The notes: generated by a model from the letters alone, not told the origin. Positions 1-6,054 are shown, counted from the first letter of the stretch. The stretch: 8,064 bases of DNA from Dehalococcoidia bacterium (GCA_030602665.1 JAUVZE010000044.1:1-8064), one strand, 5' to 3'. Translations and numbers: made by a program.

Positions 1-220
1 CCTCAAGATAGGGACCAGGCAAAGAGCCGGAGGTGGTAGGCAGCTTCTTTGCCTGCCGAAGAAGGGCATAAAACTCAGAGGGACTTATGTCTATCCCATC
101 CCGATAGACCCTACCATCAATAATAAGCTCTATCGGCACCACTTCAATGCTATACTTCTCCACTTGCCCTTTAGGTATACAGGCAGTGGTATCAGTAACA
201 ATAGCTACCGTATTAATCAT
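1..220 (-). CDS. DegV family protein (second tandem copy), partial, 3' end outside window
   Basis: The first 73 codons of a second DegV-family gene are visible, starting ATG at 220 and running off the left edge. The protein begins MINTVAIVTDTTACIP, the usual DegV N-terminal strand with the VTDT/S motif. It continues with VVPIEL, VYRDGIDISPSEFY and the TTS element (T-T-S-G-S-L-P-G), which corresponds to the fatty-acid carboxylate-binding TS segment of FakB/DegV proteins. Proteins of this family bind a fatty acid in a buried pocket and, where studied, present it to the kinase FakA; no FakA gene is visible here. Its ATG lies inside the end of the preceding degV gene (8-bp overlap, 213-220) and has no good ribosome binding site of its own, so translation is probably coupled. 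It is clearly paralogous to, but divergent from, its neighbour. Confidence 0.9.
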   Translation of the reverse strand, partial: MINTVAIVTDTTACIPKGQVEKYSIEVVPIELIIDGRVYRDGIDISPSEFYALLRQAKKLPTTSGSLPGPYLE

Positions 221-1070
221 CACTGTAAAAGGCAAAACCCAAGGTTCCAGTGCCGGTAGCGTAGCCCATTACCGGGCTAAACTCGGTAAGCCAGAGTTCA
301 ACGCAATTGAATTCGGATGCTACCCGCTCCTTTAGTCTCTCAGCCTCATCCAGGGCATAGGCATGCATCACAGCAACATGCACCGCACTTTGCCCCACCT
401 TATCTCTCATTATCTTAAGGATGCGGTCTATGCCATGCTCCCTGCTTCTCACGGCGCCGTCAAAACGCACCAACCCTGAAGACATGGTAAGTATTGGCTT
501 AATATTAAGGATAGAGCCTACCCGGGCGGCCACCTTGGGTATGCGACCGGTACGGTAAACATAACGGATGGTATCCACAAGGAGAAGAAAGGTGACCCGG
601 CTTCTCATTTCCTCAGCGGCTTTAACTACCTCAGCTAGACCTTTCCCCTCGGCGGCGGTCCTAGCCGCAACCAAGGCAACAAAGCCCTGGGCTGCGGTAA
701 CCATCTGGGAGTCCAATACCTCTATGGAGACCCGAGGGAGCTCAGTCTTGGCTTGTTCCTTGGCGACACAGGCCATGTCATACCCGGTGCTTAACTTAGA
801 CGAAAGGGTGACACAAAGAATGTTCTTCTTTTGCTTGCTTGCCTCATGGTAGGCTTCAAGATAGCGACCGGGTGATGCTGGTGATGTAGTAAAACGTTCG
901 GGTTCCTGTAAAAATAGCTCATAGGCCTCAGTGGGGGTTATGTCCACCCAATCCCGATACACCTTGTCCCGAAAGCAAATGCTAATGGGCGCAATCACAA
1001 TGCCATACTGCTCCACCAATTCCCTGGTGAGACAGGCTATGCTATCAGTCACAATGGCTACCTGTTGCAT
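213..1070 (-). CDS. DegV family protein (FakB-like fatty-acid-binding protein)
   Basis: A complete 285-residue DegV protein, the usual family length. Landmarks in order: VAIVTDS at 4-10; VYRDWVDITPTEAY at 37-50; the T61-T62-S63 element; LSSKLSTGYDMA near 89-100; VLDSQMV at 118-124; the conserved RTGRIPK segment around R176 followed by VGSILNIKPIL; and a VMHA motif with H236, matching the histidine that with the TS threonine contacts the lipid carboxylate in FakB proteins. It has no signal peptide or membrane segment and should be cytosolic. The start is firm: GGAGG lies 6 nt before ATG at 1070. It is the third gene of the padR operon, 25 bp after the HAAS-like membrane gene, and overlaps the next degV by 8 bp. 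The usual TSQPSP is TSPASP here, so ligand preference may differ. Function as a lipid carrier is inferred from the family. Confidence 0.93.
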   Translation of the reverse strand: MQQVAIVTDSIACLTRELVEQYGIVIAPISICFRDKVYRDWVDITPTEAYELFLQEPERFTTSPASPGRYLEAYHEASKQKKNILCVTLSSKLSTGYDMACVAKEQAKTELPRVSIEVLDSQMVTAAQGFVALVAARTAAEGKGLAEVVKAAEEMRSRVTFLLLVDTIRYVYRTGRIPKVAARVGSILNIKPILTMSSGLVRFDGAVRSREHGIDRILKIMRDKVGQSAVHVAVMHAYALDEAERLKERVASEFNCVELWLTEFSPVMGYATGTGTLGFAFYSDD

Positions 1071-1095
1071 TACAAACCTCCGAGCCAGTCAGCGT

Positions 1096-2010
1096 CTAAG
1101 ATGATGGTCGTTGCCAACGATGTCTCACCTTTCTTTCCACTAATGCAGGCGTTAGGAAAAGCCCAAACATTACCAGAATTAGAACCAAGAATACCGGCCA
1201 GCTCAGCCTGCCCCCAGCATAATAGGCGACCATAGCTAGGGTTAAAAGTCCTGTTACAACTAATATGGCTACCTTTAGCCAACGCTGTCGCAGACGAATG
1301 AATACCGCCACACTGGCCGCTAAAATTAAAAAGCTCAGCCCTATCCAGGGAGCCAAATCTTGAAGACGCTGGGCACTGAACTCAGGGAATTTACCCTCCA
1401 ACCCCACAGCTAGAAACCAACCAATGATGATGGGCACAGGAAACAGCATTAGCGAGCTCTGTAACCAATCTCTCTTTATAGTCTGAATTATGATGGAGAA
1501 GATGAACCATAAAGCCAGTGGGATATAGACAAGTATTGCCACCCATGACCACCCTTTAGGCAGATAAAGTAAAAGGAGACCAGCCCCTACTACCGGTAGC
1601 AGAGAGAAACCCAACCAGGGGAAAAGCCAGGTTGGTTTACCGTGCCACCAGCCATAGATTGCCGTCGCCAGGACTAAAGCCAGCATAACCAGTAGCCAAC
1701 CAATGCCTTGCCACCAATTGAGAGCAAATATCAGTCCAAAAAGCAGGTGTGGTGCTGAAGCTAATAGTGCCTGCCGCCAGCTACCCTGGCTATGAGCTTC
1801 ATATATCTGACGGGCAATCAACTTAGCTGAGCCCAAAAGCCCAACACAAGTGCTGGCTGCTTCCTCGTCAGATAGCCCGTTGTCCTTCAGTTCCTGTAGC
1901 CTATCCTCAATATGCGTCTCAAGCTCGCTTATGACCTCCCTCTCAGTTGAGAGGTCAAGCCTAAGGTTGTCTCTAATACTATCTAGGTAATGACTTAGAG
2001 CGGTTACCAT
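1096..2010 (-). CDS. HAAS/DUF1700-like polytopic membrane protein
   Basis: A 304-residue protein. Residues 1-75 form a charged, helical, presumably cytosolic domain with the signature of the HAAS/permease-prefix type (YLDSIRDNL, then ISELETHIEDRLQELKDNGLSDEEA, then GSAKLIARQI). This is followed by roughly eight hydrophobic helices, near residues 82-98, 99-118, 129-150, 154-175, 185-203, 221-240, 246-263 and 270-290, and a basic C-terminal tail (RKVRHRWQ). Genes with this N-terminal domain commonly sit directly after a PadR regulator, as here (14 bp gap). Their usual role is thought to be membrane sensing or regulation, but no activity can be read from this sequence. The start at ATG 2010 has AGAGG very close upstream (spacer about 2 nt), so translation may depend on coupling to padR. 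The family name is secure for the N-terminal domain and weaker for the membrane part. Confidence 0.78.
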   Translation of the reverse strand: MVTALSHYLDSIRDNLRLDLSTEREVISELETHIEDRLQELKDNGLSDEEAASTCVGLLGSAKLIARQIYEAHSQGSWRQALLASAPHLLFGLIFALNWWQGIGWLLVMLALVLATAIYGWWHGKPTWLFPWLGFSLLPVVGAGLLLLYLPKGWSWVAILVYIPLALWFIFSIIIQTIKRDWLQSSLMLFPVPIIIGWFLAVGLEGKFPEFSAQRLQDLAPWIGLSFLILAASVAVFIRLRQRWLKVAILVVTGLLTLAMVAYYAGGRLSWPVFLVLILVMFGLFLTPALVERKVRHRWQRPSS

Positions 2011-2024
2011 TTCCTCTAACCCTA

Positions 2025-2360
2025 TTAGATGCTAGCTGGTTGGATAATCAGGTTCATGGCGGTGAAAAAATCCTGCCACTGGTTCCTCTTGGCTAGCAGC
2101 GCCTGATAGCCTTTATTGGTAATATGATAATACCGTCTGTGCCGACCATTGGGCAGCATCTGCCACTTGCCCAGGATTAAGCCTGCCCTCTCCAAACGGT
2201 GAAGCGCCGGGTAGAGCGTGCCCTCCTTAAGTTTGAAGTAACCCTGGCTCTTGCTCTCCAGCTCTTTAATAATCTGGTAGCCATACATCGGTTGCCGGGA
2301 TATCAAGCAAAGTAGTAAGGAATCAATATTAATCTTCATTAACTCACGCCTTGGTGCCAT
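2025..2360 (-). CDS. PadR family transcriptional repressor
   Basis: A 111-residue one-domain winged-helix regulator of the short PadR subfamily. Visible motifs: LLLCLISRQPMYGYQIIKEL (helix 1 and the GYxI element), EGTLYPALHRLERAGLI (recognition helix, the hallmark GTLYPALxRLE) and RRYYHITNKGYQALL (wing), followed by a short C-terminal dimerisation helix. The start at ATG 2360 is preferred because GAGG lies 8 nt upstream; an internal ATG at 2339 has only a poor site. It is the first gene of the operon padR-HAAS-degV-degV. A perfect dyad immediately downstream of the padR -10 box suggests that it represses its own operon. PadR proteins typically sense a small hydrophobic or aromatic ligand; none can be deduced here, although the lipid-binding DegV neighbours make a lipid-related signal plausible. 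Confidence 0.92.
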   Translation of the reverse strand: MAPRRELMKINIDSLLLCLISRQPMYGYQIIKELESKSQGYFKLKEGTLYPALHRLERAGLILGKWQMLPNGRHRRYYHITNKGYQALLAKRNQWQDFFTAMNLIIQPASI

Positions 2361-2382
2361 TCAGATAACCTCGCTATTCTTC

Positions 2383-2403
2383 ATACATAGTTCAACTATG
2401 TAT
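2383..2403 (-). promoter_or_regulatory. Probable PadR operator (perfect 10-bp dyad)
   Basis: A perfect inverted repeat with arms ATACATAGTT and AACTATGTAT around a single central C. It starts right at the downstream edge of the -10 box and covers the expected transcription start of padR. PadR regulators usually bind AT-rich dyads in their own promoters, and the ACAT/ATGT half-sites fit that style. Binding is inferred from position and symmetry. Confidence 0.75.
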
Positions 2404-2432
2404 AATATAACAAAAGTTAATGTATTTTGCAA
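2404..2432 (-). promoter_or_regulatory. Promoter of the padR operon
   Basis: On the minus strand TTGCAA (2427-2432, 4 of 6 to the -35 consensus) and TATATT (2404-2409, 5 of 6 to the -10 consensus) are separated by exactly 17 bp. The predicted start near 2397 gives a leader of about 37 nt and lies inside the dyad operator. A perfect TTGACA further upstream (2453-2458) has no matching -10 at a proper distance. Confidence 0.65.
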
Positions 2433-2523
2433 TAGGGGTAAGCACAGTCATTTGTCAAGGGAGCTTTAGAGAGATTGTTTAACAACCCTATCCCCTGTAA
2501 AACTCCCGATTGTTATTCTAAGG

Positions 2524-2556
2524 TAAAGAAAGGCAAAGAGAGGCTTCACCTCTCTT
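2524..2556 (-). terminator. Possible intrinsic terminator formed by repeat copy A
   Basis: Read on the minus strand, an 8-bp stem (AAGAGAGG / CCTCTCTT, loop of 5) is followed by TTTGCCTTTCTTT. It lies downstream of the acyl-CoA ligase and could end its transcript. The T tract is interrupted and the hairpin belongs to a dispersed repeat, so termination may be incidental. Confidence 0.35.
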
Positions 2557-2615
2557 ACATAGCAATTCCCCCTCTCCTTTTCAAGGAGAGGGGGATTAAG
2601 GGGGTGAGGTTGATA
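2536..2615 (+). repeat. Double-hairpin dispersed repeat, copy A (REP/MITE-like)
   Basis: About 80 bp containing a small hairpin (arms 2536-2543 and 2549-2556, AAGAGAGG) and a strong 13-bp perfect hairpin (arms 2567-2579 and 2583-2595, TCCCCCTCTCCTT with a 3-nt loop). These are followed by a shared tail, AAGGGGGTGAGGT-GATA. The same architecture and near-identical sequence occur in reverse orientation at 6102-6182. No coding capacity or flanking target duplication is evident. It is probably a REP-like or non-autonomous element rather than a gene-specific signal. Confidence 0.85.
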
Positions 2616-2643
2616 TACAATTTCTTTAAACATGGGGGCCAAA

Positions 2644-2736
2644 TTAAATAAGGGAATGGCTCTTGTTATGCCGAGAACGGGTAGAAATCAAGGCAGCATT
2701 GATGCCACCAAAGTCGAAGGAATTAGAGAAGCTACC
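2644..2736 (-). pseudogene. Remnant of a FabF-type 3-oxoacyl-ACP synthase C-terminus
   Basis: Directly after the ligase stop codon, and in the same frame, the minus strand reads 30 codons to a TAA at 2644. The first part is GSFSNSFDFGGINAALIS. This matches the extreme C-terminal glycine-rich motif of FabF/KAS-II enzymes (SNSFGFGGxNAALI), with G changed to D and T/H changed to I. FabF proteins normally end a few residues after this motif; here about 12 unrelated residues follow. The rest of the roughly 410-residue enzyme, including its catalytic Cys and His residues, is absent: upstream is the intact 3' end of the ligase. It is most simply a scar of a lost ketoacyl-synthase gene. It has no start codon or ribosome binding site, so it is not expected to be translated. 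Confidence 0.65.
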
Positions 2737-4248
2737 TTACGCTATATACTTAAGGTCCCCTTTGCGAACCTTGCCAGTGGCAGTTTTGGGCAGAGAATCT
2801 AAAAATATAATCTGCTTGGGTAACTTGTAATCAGCCATGTGCTTCCGACAAAAGTATCTAATCTCTTCCTCCGTAGCCACCTCCCCCGTCTTCAAGCTAA
2901 TGCAAGCTATAACATTCTCCCCTCGCATCTCATCAGGAATCCCCACCACTGCTGCCTCCGCTACCTTAGGGTGGGTTATTAACACCGCCTCAATATCACT
3001 AGGATGGATATTCTGACCCTTGCGGATAATTATGTCCTTCTTTCTGCCCAAGATAAACAGGTAGCCATCCTCATCCATCCTCCCAATATCACCAGTATAA
3101 AGCCAGCCGTCCTTAATCACCTCAGCGGTAGCTTGAGGATTATGATAATAGCCCTTCATTATGGGACCTTTAGCAATTATCTCGCCCAGATGATTTGTCG
3201 GAAGCTCTCTACTATTATCATCTACTATCTTTATCTCCCAACCAGGCAGAGCCTTCCCCACCGAACCAAACTTTCCAGTGCCATCAACCGGTGGACAGGT
3301 AATATGACATACCGCCTCGGTTAAACCCCAAAAATCAATGATATCCAAACCAAAGTATTTCTTAAACCGCTTCATAATATCAGGTGATAGAGGTGCACCG
3401 GCACTGCCACACAGCCGCAGAGAGCTTAAGTCATTTCTTATCCCGTCCTTTTCCGCCATATTAACCACTAGGGCATAGACATAGGGCACCCCCATAAATA
3501 TTGTGCCCCGCTCCCTTTCAATAATTTCCATAACACCTTTAATCGATAACCCTGGCACTATTACCACTGTGCTGCCTTTATAAATAGCAGTTAGCAATAT
3601 GCCGACTAAGCCGAACATGTGGTGCAGTGGCAAAGCAAATAATATCGTTATATCTCTATCAGTTTGCTGAAATCCATAAGCTGATATAGTTGCCTCGGTG
3701 ACCAGGTTATGATGGGTTAGTACCACCCCCCTGGAATTAACAGTAGGGCTTGAAGTGTAGGCAATAAGGGCAATATCCTCTGGCTCCGGCTCTACTTCAA
3801 CCCGGCGTGCCGAACCCGTAGTCATAATCTGATGATAGCCAATAAATTGACCTGTCTTATCACCCAGGTCAATGACCTGCTCAATATAGTGGAACCGGGG
3901 TAAGGCAGAAACTAATAGTTCTAGAGAGGGGCTTTCAGCCACCAGTACCTTCGGCTGAGAATTATTAAACAGAGAGGCTAGCTCATCAATTTTATACCTA
4001 ATATTAAGGGGAACAGCTATGCCACCAATCTTGACTATTCCAAAATAGAGAATAACAAATTCTGGGCTATTCGGAAGTAGCATAGCTACCCGGTCACCCT
4101 TCCTTACCCCTATTTCAAGTAAAGCATTGGCTACCTTATTGGAGGCTTCATCCAGCTCAGCATAAGATAATCTGCGATTACCGTAAACAACCGCTGTCTT
4201 CCCTCCGTATTGCTTGGCTGCCTCCTCCAGTATCAGTTTTAGGTTTAT
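2737..4248 (-). CDS. AMP-forming acyl-CoA ligase (ANL family), apparent ATA start, degenerate P-loop
   Basis: A 503-codon ANL-superfamily enzyme of normal length. Such enzymes activate a carboxylate (often a fatty or aryl acid) with ATP to an acyl-adenylate and then transfer it to CoA. Intact landmarks: N-terminal LSYAELDEASNKVANALL; LPLHHMFGL; the GLTEA motif; GWLYTGDIG with the ribose-binding Asp; the hinge GRKKDIIIRKGQNIHPSDIE; and C-terminal PKTATGKVRKG with the catalytic lysine K493. Two oddities stand out. The phosphate-binding loop, normally TSGTTGxPKG, reads TSSPTVNSRG (residues 165-174, about 3727-3756). There is also no ATG/GTG/TTG in frame before codon 56: the expected N-terminus (x-NLKLILEEAAKQYGG) begins with ATA at 4248-4246, 7 nt after AGGAG. 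A later start at ATG 4083 would remove about 55 conserved residues and is unlikely. The usual GPN(V/I)MKGYY is GPIMKGYY, one residue shorter. It is either a recently inactivated gene or a repurposed enzyme; the substrate is unknown. Confidence 0.85.
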   Translation of the reverse strand: MNLKLILEEAAKQYGGKTAVVYGNRRLSYAELDEASNKVANALLEIGVRKGDRVAMLLPNSPEFVILYFGIVKIGGIAVPLNIRYKIDELASLFNNSQPKVLVAESPSLELLVSALPRFHYIEQVIDLGDKTGQFIGYHQIMTTGSARRVEVEPEPEDIALIAYTSSPTVNSRGVVLTHHNLVTEATISAYGFQQTDRDITILFALPLHHMFGLVGILLTAIYKGSTVVIVPGLSIKGVMEIIERERGTIFMGVPYVYALVVNMAEKDGIRNDLSSLRLCGSAGAPLSPDIMKRFKKYFGLDIIDFWGLTEAVCHITCPPVDGTGKFGSVGKALPGWEIKIVDDNSRELPTNHLGEIIAKGPIMKGYYHNPQATAEVIKDGWLYTGDIGRMDEDGYLFILGRKKDIIIRKGQNIHPSDIEAVLITHPKVAEAAVVGIPDEMRGENVIACISLKTGEVATEEEIRYFCRKHMADYKLPKQIIFLDSLPKTATGKVRKGDLKYIA

Positions 4249-4260
4249 GACTTAACTCCT
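4246..4260 (-). promoter_or_regulatory. Ribosome binding site and ATA initiation codon of the ligase
   Basis: The minus strand reads AGGAG-TTAAGTC-ATA-AAC. The Shine-Dalgarno motif at 4256-4260 is ideally placed for the codon at 4248-4246, and an in-frame TAA (4254-4252) closes the frame just upstream. This fixes the ancestral start at the ATA; ATA differs from ATG by one base. No alternative start with a usable ribosome binding site is present nearby. Confidence 0.75.
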
Positions 4261-4519
4261 TTTCTTATAATCGGCACGGCCATTTAGCTGAATAACTGGC
4301 GACTACAACTGCCCGTTGCTAAATGACCTCTTAATTTACAGGGCATATCTTCAATCCAGGTAAATACTGAACTAATTCGTTATCTATAAACAATAAGACG
4401 ACGAACTAATTAGAAACACCAGACCACCCTTGGTCTGGAGTAATTGAACTATAGCGTTAAGTAGTTAAAAGTAGCTACTTACTAACTTACCAAGTAATGA
4501 TTTATTAGGCCGAGTGATA
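4249..4519. other. Intergenic region between ferredoxin and ligase
   Basis: This 271-bp stretch has no plausible gene. It holds the terminator hairpin at 4419-4438, a 12-nt palindrome AAGTAGCTACTT (4469-4480), a 9-bp direct repeat GAACTAATT (4369-4377 and 4403-4411) and the ligase ribosome binding site. I found no convincing -35/-10 pair for the ligase on the minus strand, so how that gene is transcribed is unclear. Confidence 0.6.
4419..4438 (-). terminator. Intrinsic-type terminator of the rsmD-coaD-ferredoxin operon
   Basis: A perfect 8-bp stem (CCAGACCA / TGGTCTGG) with a 4-nt loop lies about 80 bp after the ferredoxin stop. On the minus strand it is followed by TGTTTCTAATT, which is moderately U-rich in RNA. 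Position and orientation fit the end of the operon; the weak U tract lowers certainty. Confidence 0.55.
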
Positions 4520-4786
4520 TTAGGTAACGGCTGGAGTTTCACCTGGGTGTAGTCTACGCCACTTTTCCAGCAACTGCTCCCGGCTTTCCTCGTGTTCCGG
4601 GTCAAGTATACAGCAGTCTACCGGGCAGACCTCAACACACCTGGATGATTCATGAGAACCGACACACTCAGTGCATTTATCAGGGTCAACTATGTAGATT
4701 ATTTCCTCCTCACTGATGGCGTTATTTGGGCACTCTGGTTCGCAGGCTCCACAACTAATGCACTCATCAGTAATTTTGTATGCCAT
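4520..4786 (-). CDS. 2[4Fe-4S] ferredoxin, YfhL / Allochromatium type
   Basis: An 88-residue soluble dicluster ferredoxin carrying low-potential electrons in the cytosol. The first cysteine motif is C9-x2-C12-x2-C15-x3-C19-P; the second is C38-x2-C41-x8-C50-x3-C54-P. The eight-residue insertion between the second and third cysteines of motif two, plus the C-terminal extension (residues about 61-88), are the marks of the YfhL/Allochromatium vinosum class rather than the clostridial one. Two further cysteines (C58, C59) follow. A strong site (AGGAGG, 8 nt before ATG 4786) supports the start. It lies 57 bp after coaD in the same orientation; coaD next to this ferredoxin type is a neighbourhood also known from proteobacteria such as Pseudomonas. 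The redox partner is not identifiable here. Confidence 0.93.
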   Translation of the reverse strand: MAYKITDECISCGACEPECPNNAISEEEIIYIVDPDKCTECVGSHESSRCVEVCPVDCCILDPEHEESREQLLEKWRRLHPGETPAVT

Positions 4787-4843
4787 CTAGCTAACCTCCT
4801 GTCTTTATTCCTTCTAGGAATTCGCTCTTTCTGGATATTTAGT

Positions 4844-5329
4844 TTACCGTTTGCTCCGAATCTTCTTCCGTAGAGCTTCAGCCACGTGTTGGGGAACAAG
4901 GTCATCAACATTGCCACCTAAGCTGGCTGCCTCCTTAAGTAAGCTAGAGCTAAGAAACTGGTATTCCAGTTTAGCCATTAAACAAATCAGCTCCAGCTCA
5001 GGAGATAGTCTTTTGTTTAGCATTGCCATCTCAAATTCCCGCTCAAAGTCGGCCGTTGCTCTCAACCCTCGCACTACTGTCTTTGCCCCTACCTTAGCGG
5101 CAAAATCAACGGTGAGCCCGATGAAGGCCTCAACCTCAACATTGGGTAGGTCTACTATTGCTTGCCTTACTAACTCTACCCTCTCCTCGGTAGTGAATAG
5201 CAAACGCTTATTCGGAATATCATAGACCCCAATGATTAGCTTTTCAAAAATCTTAGCGGCTCTAGTGGCAATATCAAGATGCCCCTTGGTTATTGGGTCG
5301 AAGGTGCCCGGGTAGATAGCAATGGTCAA
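4844..5329 (-). CDS. coaD: Phosphopantetheine adenylyltransferase
   Basis: CoaD transfers AMP from ATP to 4'-phosphopantetheine, giving dephospho-CoA, the penultimate step of CoA synthesis. The 161-residue product has the normal family length. It shows IAIYPGTFDPITKGH (the T/HxGH nucleotidyltransferase signature at 14-17), NKRLLFTTEERVELV, VRGLRATADFEREFEMAMLNKRL and LSSSLLKEAA (SSS at 127-129, the ISSTxxRE-type motif). The start is taken as TTG at 5329. It gives the canonical N-terminus, lies 6 nt after a GGGGGG ribosome binding site, and overlaps the rsmD stop as TTGA (4 bp), a classic translational coupling. An upstream TTG at 5362 would add 11 non-conserved residues inside rsmD. Second gene of the rsmD-coaD-ferredoxin operon. 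Confidence 0.95.
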   Translation of the reverse strand: MTIAIYPGTFDPITKGHLDIATRAAKIFEKLIIGVYDIPNKRLLFTTEERVELVRQAIVDLPNVEVEAFIGLTVDFAAKVGAKTVVRGLRATADFEREFEMAMLNKRLSPELELICLMAKLEYQFLSSSLLKEAASLGGNVDDLVPQHVAEALRKKIRSKR

Positions 5330-5880
5330 AGATTGCCCCCCTTTTGGTATATTGCAATACAACTATCACCATGACGGCGCTCTTTAATAAGATTTAATGT
5401 GGCATAGTTTGAGCTTAAAGGAAGATGACTTGAGTGGGTCACCACTACAGTTGAGCCCGTCCCGACCAGTTTAGAAGTCGCCAGTTGTGTCACCAGGCTG
5501 CCTATAGAAGAATTAGAATAGGGTGGGTCTATTAGTATAATGCTATACTCCTTGTCTAGAAAGGAAATTGCTTTAGCTACACTACAGCAATAGATGTGAG
5601 CCTGGGCTTCAAGCTTTGCCTTCTCCAAGTTTTGCTTAATTATAGCACAATGCCGTGGCTCACGCTCAACAAAGTCAACCCAGTCGGCGCCACGACTTAG
5701 CGCTTCAATACCCAAAGCACCACTACCAGCAAATAAATCGAGCACCCTGGCCCAATCACTGGTAGTAGTTTCCAGAATAGAGAAAATCGCCCCGCGTACT
5801 AAATCTGTAGCCGGACGAACAACAGTCCCTTTTGGTACTTTAAGCCGATGTCCCTTGGCTTTGCCAGCAATAATTCGCAT
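5326..5880 (-). CDS. rsmD: 16S rRNA (guanine966-N2)-methyltransferase
   Basis: RsmD methylates N2 of G966 in 16S rRNA using S-adenosylmethionine, acting on the assembling 30S subunit. The 184-residue protein shows the conserved start MRIIAGKAKGHRLKVP, the RPATDLVRGAIFSIL segment, SAM-binding motif I (DLFAGSG, 48-54) followed by GIEALSRGA, the acidic loop FVERE, and the catalytic motif IV DPPY (118-121). Length and all motifs are standard. The ATG at 5880 gives the canonical N-terminus although no Shine-Dalgarno sequence is evident before it (TTGGTAA precedes), so initiation may rely on an A/T-rich leader. It is the first gene of its operon; rsmD-coaD adjacency is widespread in bacteria. Confidence 0.95.
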   Translation of the reverse strand: MRIIAGKAKGHRLKVPKGTVVRPATDLVRGAIFSILETTTSDWARVLDLFAGSGALGIEALSRGADWVDFVEREPRHCAIIKQNLEKAKLEAQAHIYCCSVAKAISFLDKEYSIILIDPPYSNSSIGSLVTQLATSKLVGTGSTVVVTHSSHLPLSSNYATLNLIKERRHGDSCIAIYQKGGNL

Positions 5881-5920
5881 TTACCAATATTTTAAAGGTT
5901 GCCTTCGCTTTCCCTATATT

Positions 5921-5966
5921 ACTATACCATTATCCATAGTCTATCATCTAGCTAGAAGTTTGTCAA
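5921..5966 (-). promoter_or_regulatory. Promoter region of the rsmD operon
   Basis: On the minus strand a perfect TTGACA (5961-5966) is followed after 17 bp by TAGACT (5938-5943, 4 of 6 to consensus). A second candidate is an extended -10, TGGTATAGT (5921-5929), without a good -35. Either would give a leader of roughly 35-50 nt before rsmD. Confidence 0.55.
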
Positions 5967-6054
5967 AGTGCCGCCTTCACACCCCCAAATCCTCAGGACT
6001 TCAGGTCACCCTTAATTATGACACATGTCATGGCTGCCTCAGGGGCTGTTGTGA

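Noticed and set aside
2339..2360. Internal ATG at 2339 as padR start
   Set aside because: The upstream ATG has a better-spaced GAGG; the internal one lacks a good ribosome binding site. The seven extra residues are not conserved, so this remains a minor uncertainty.
2632..2802. Short plus-strand ORF starting ATGGGGGCC
   Set aside because: It has no ribosome binding site and overlaps the ligase 3' end and the minus-strand ketoacyl-synthase remnant, which explains the sequence better.
4369..4411. Direct repeat GAACTAATT twice
   Set aside because: Nine AT-rich bases repeated once in an intergenic region are within chance; no array or CRISPR-like spacing is present.
4844..5225. Open frames on the plus strand across coaD and other minus-strand genes (also 568-852, 3004-3324, 4652-4873)
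   Set aside because: They lack family motifs and ribosome binding sites and lie antisense to clearly functional genes; they are shadow frames.
5330..5362. Upstream TTG start for coaD adding 11 residues
   Set aside because: The extra residues are not part of the family and lie inside rsmD. TTG at 5329 has a GGGGGG ribosome binding site, gives the canonical N-terminus and makes a TTGA overlap with the rsmD stop.
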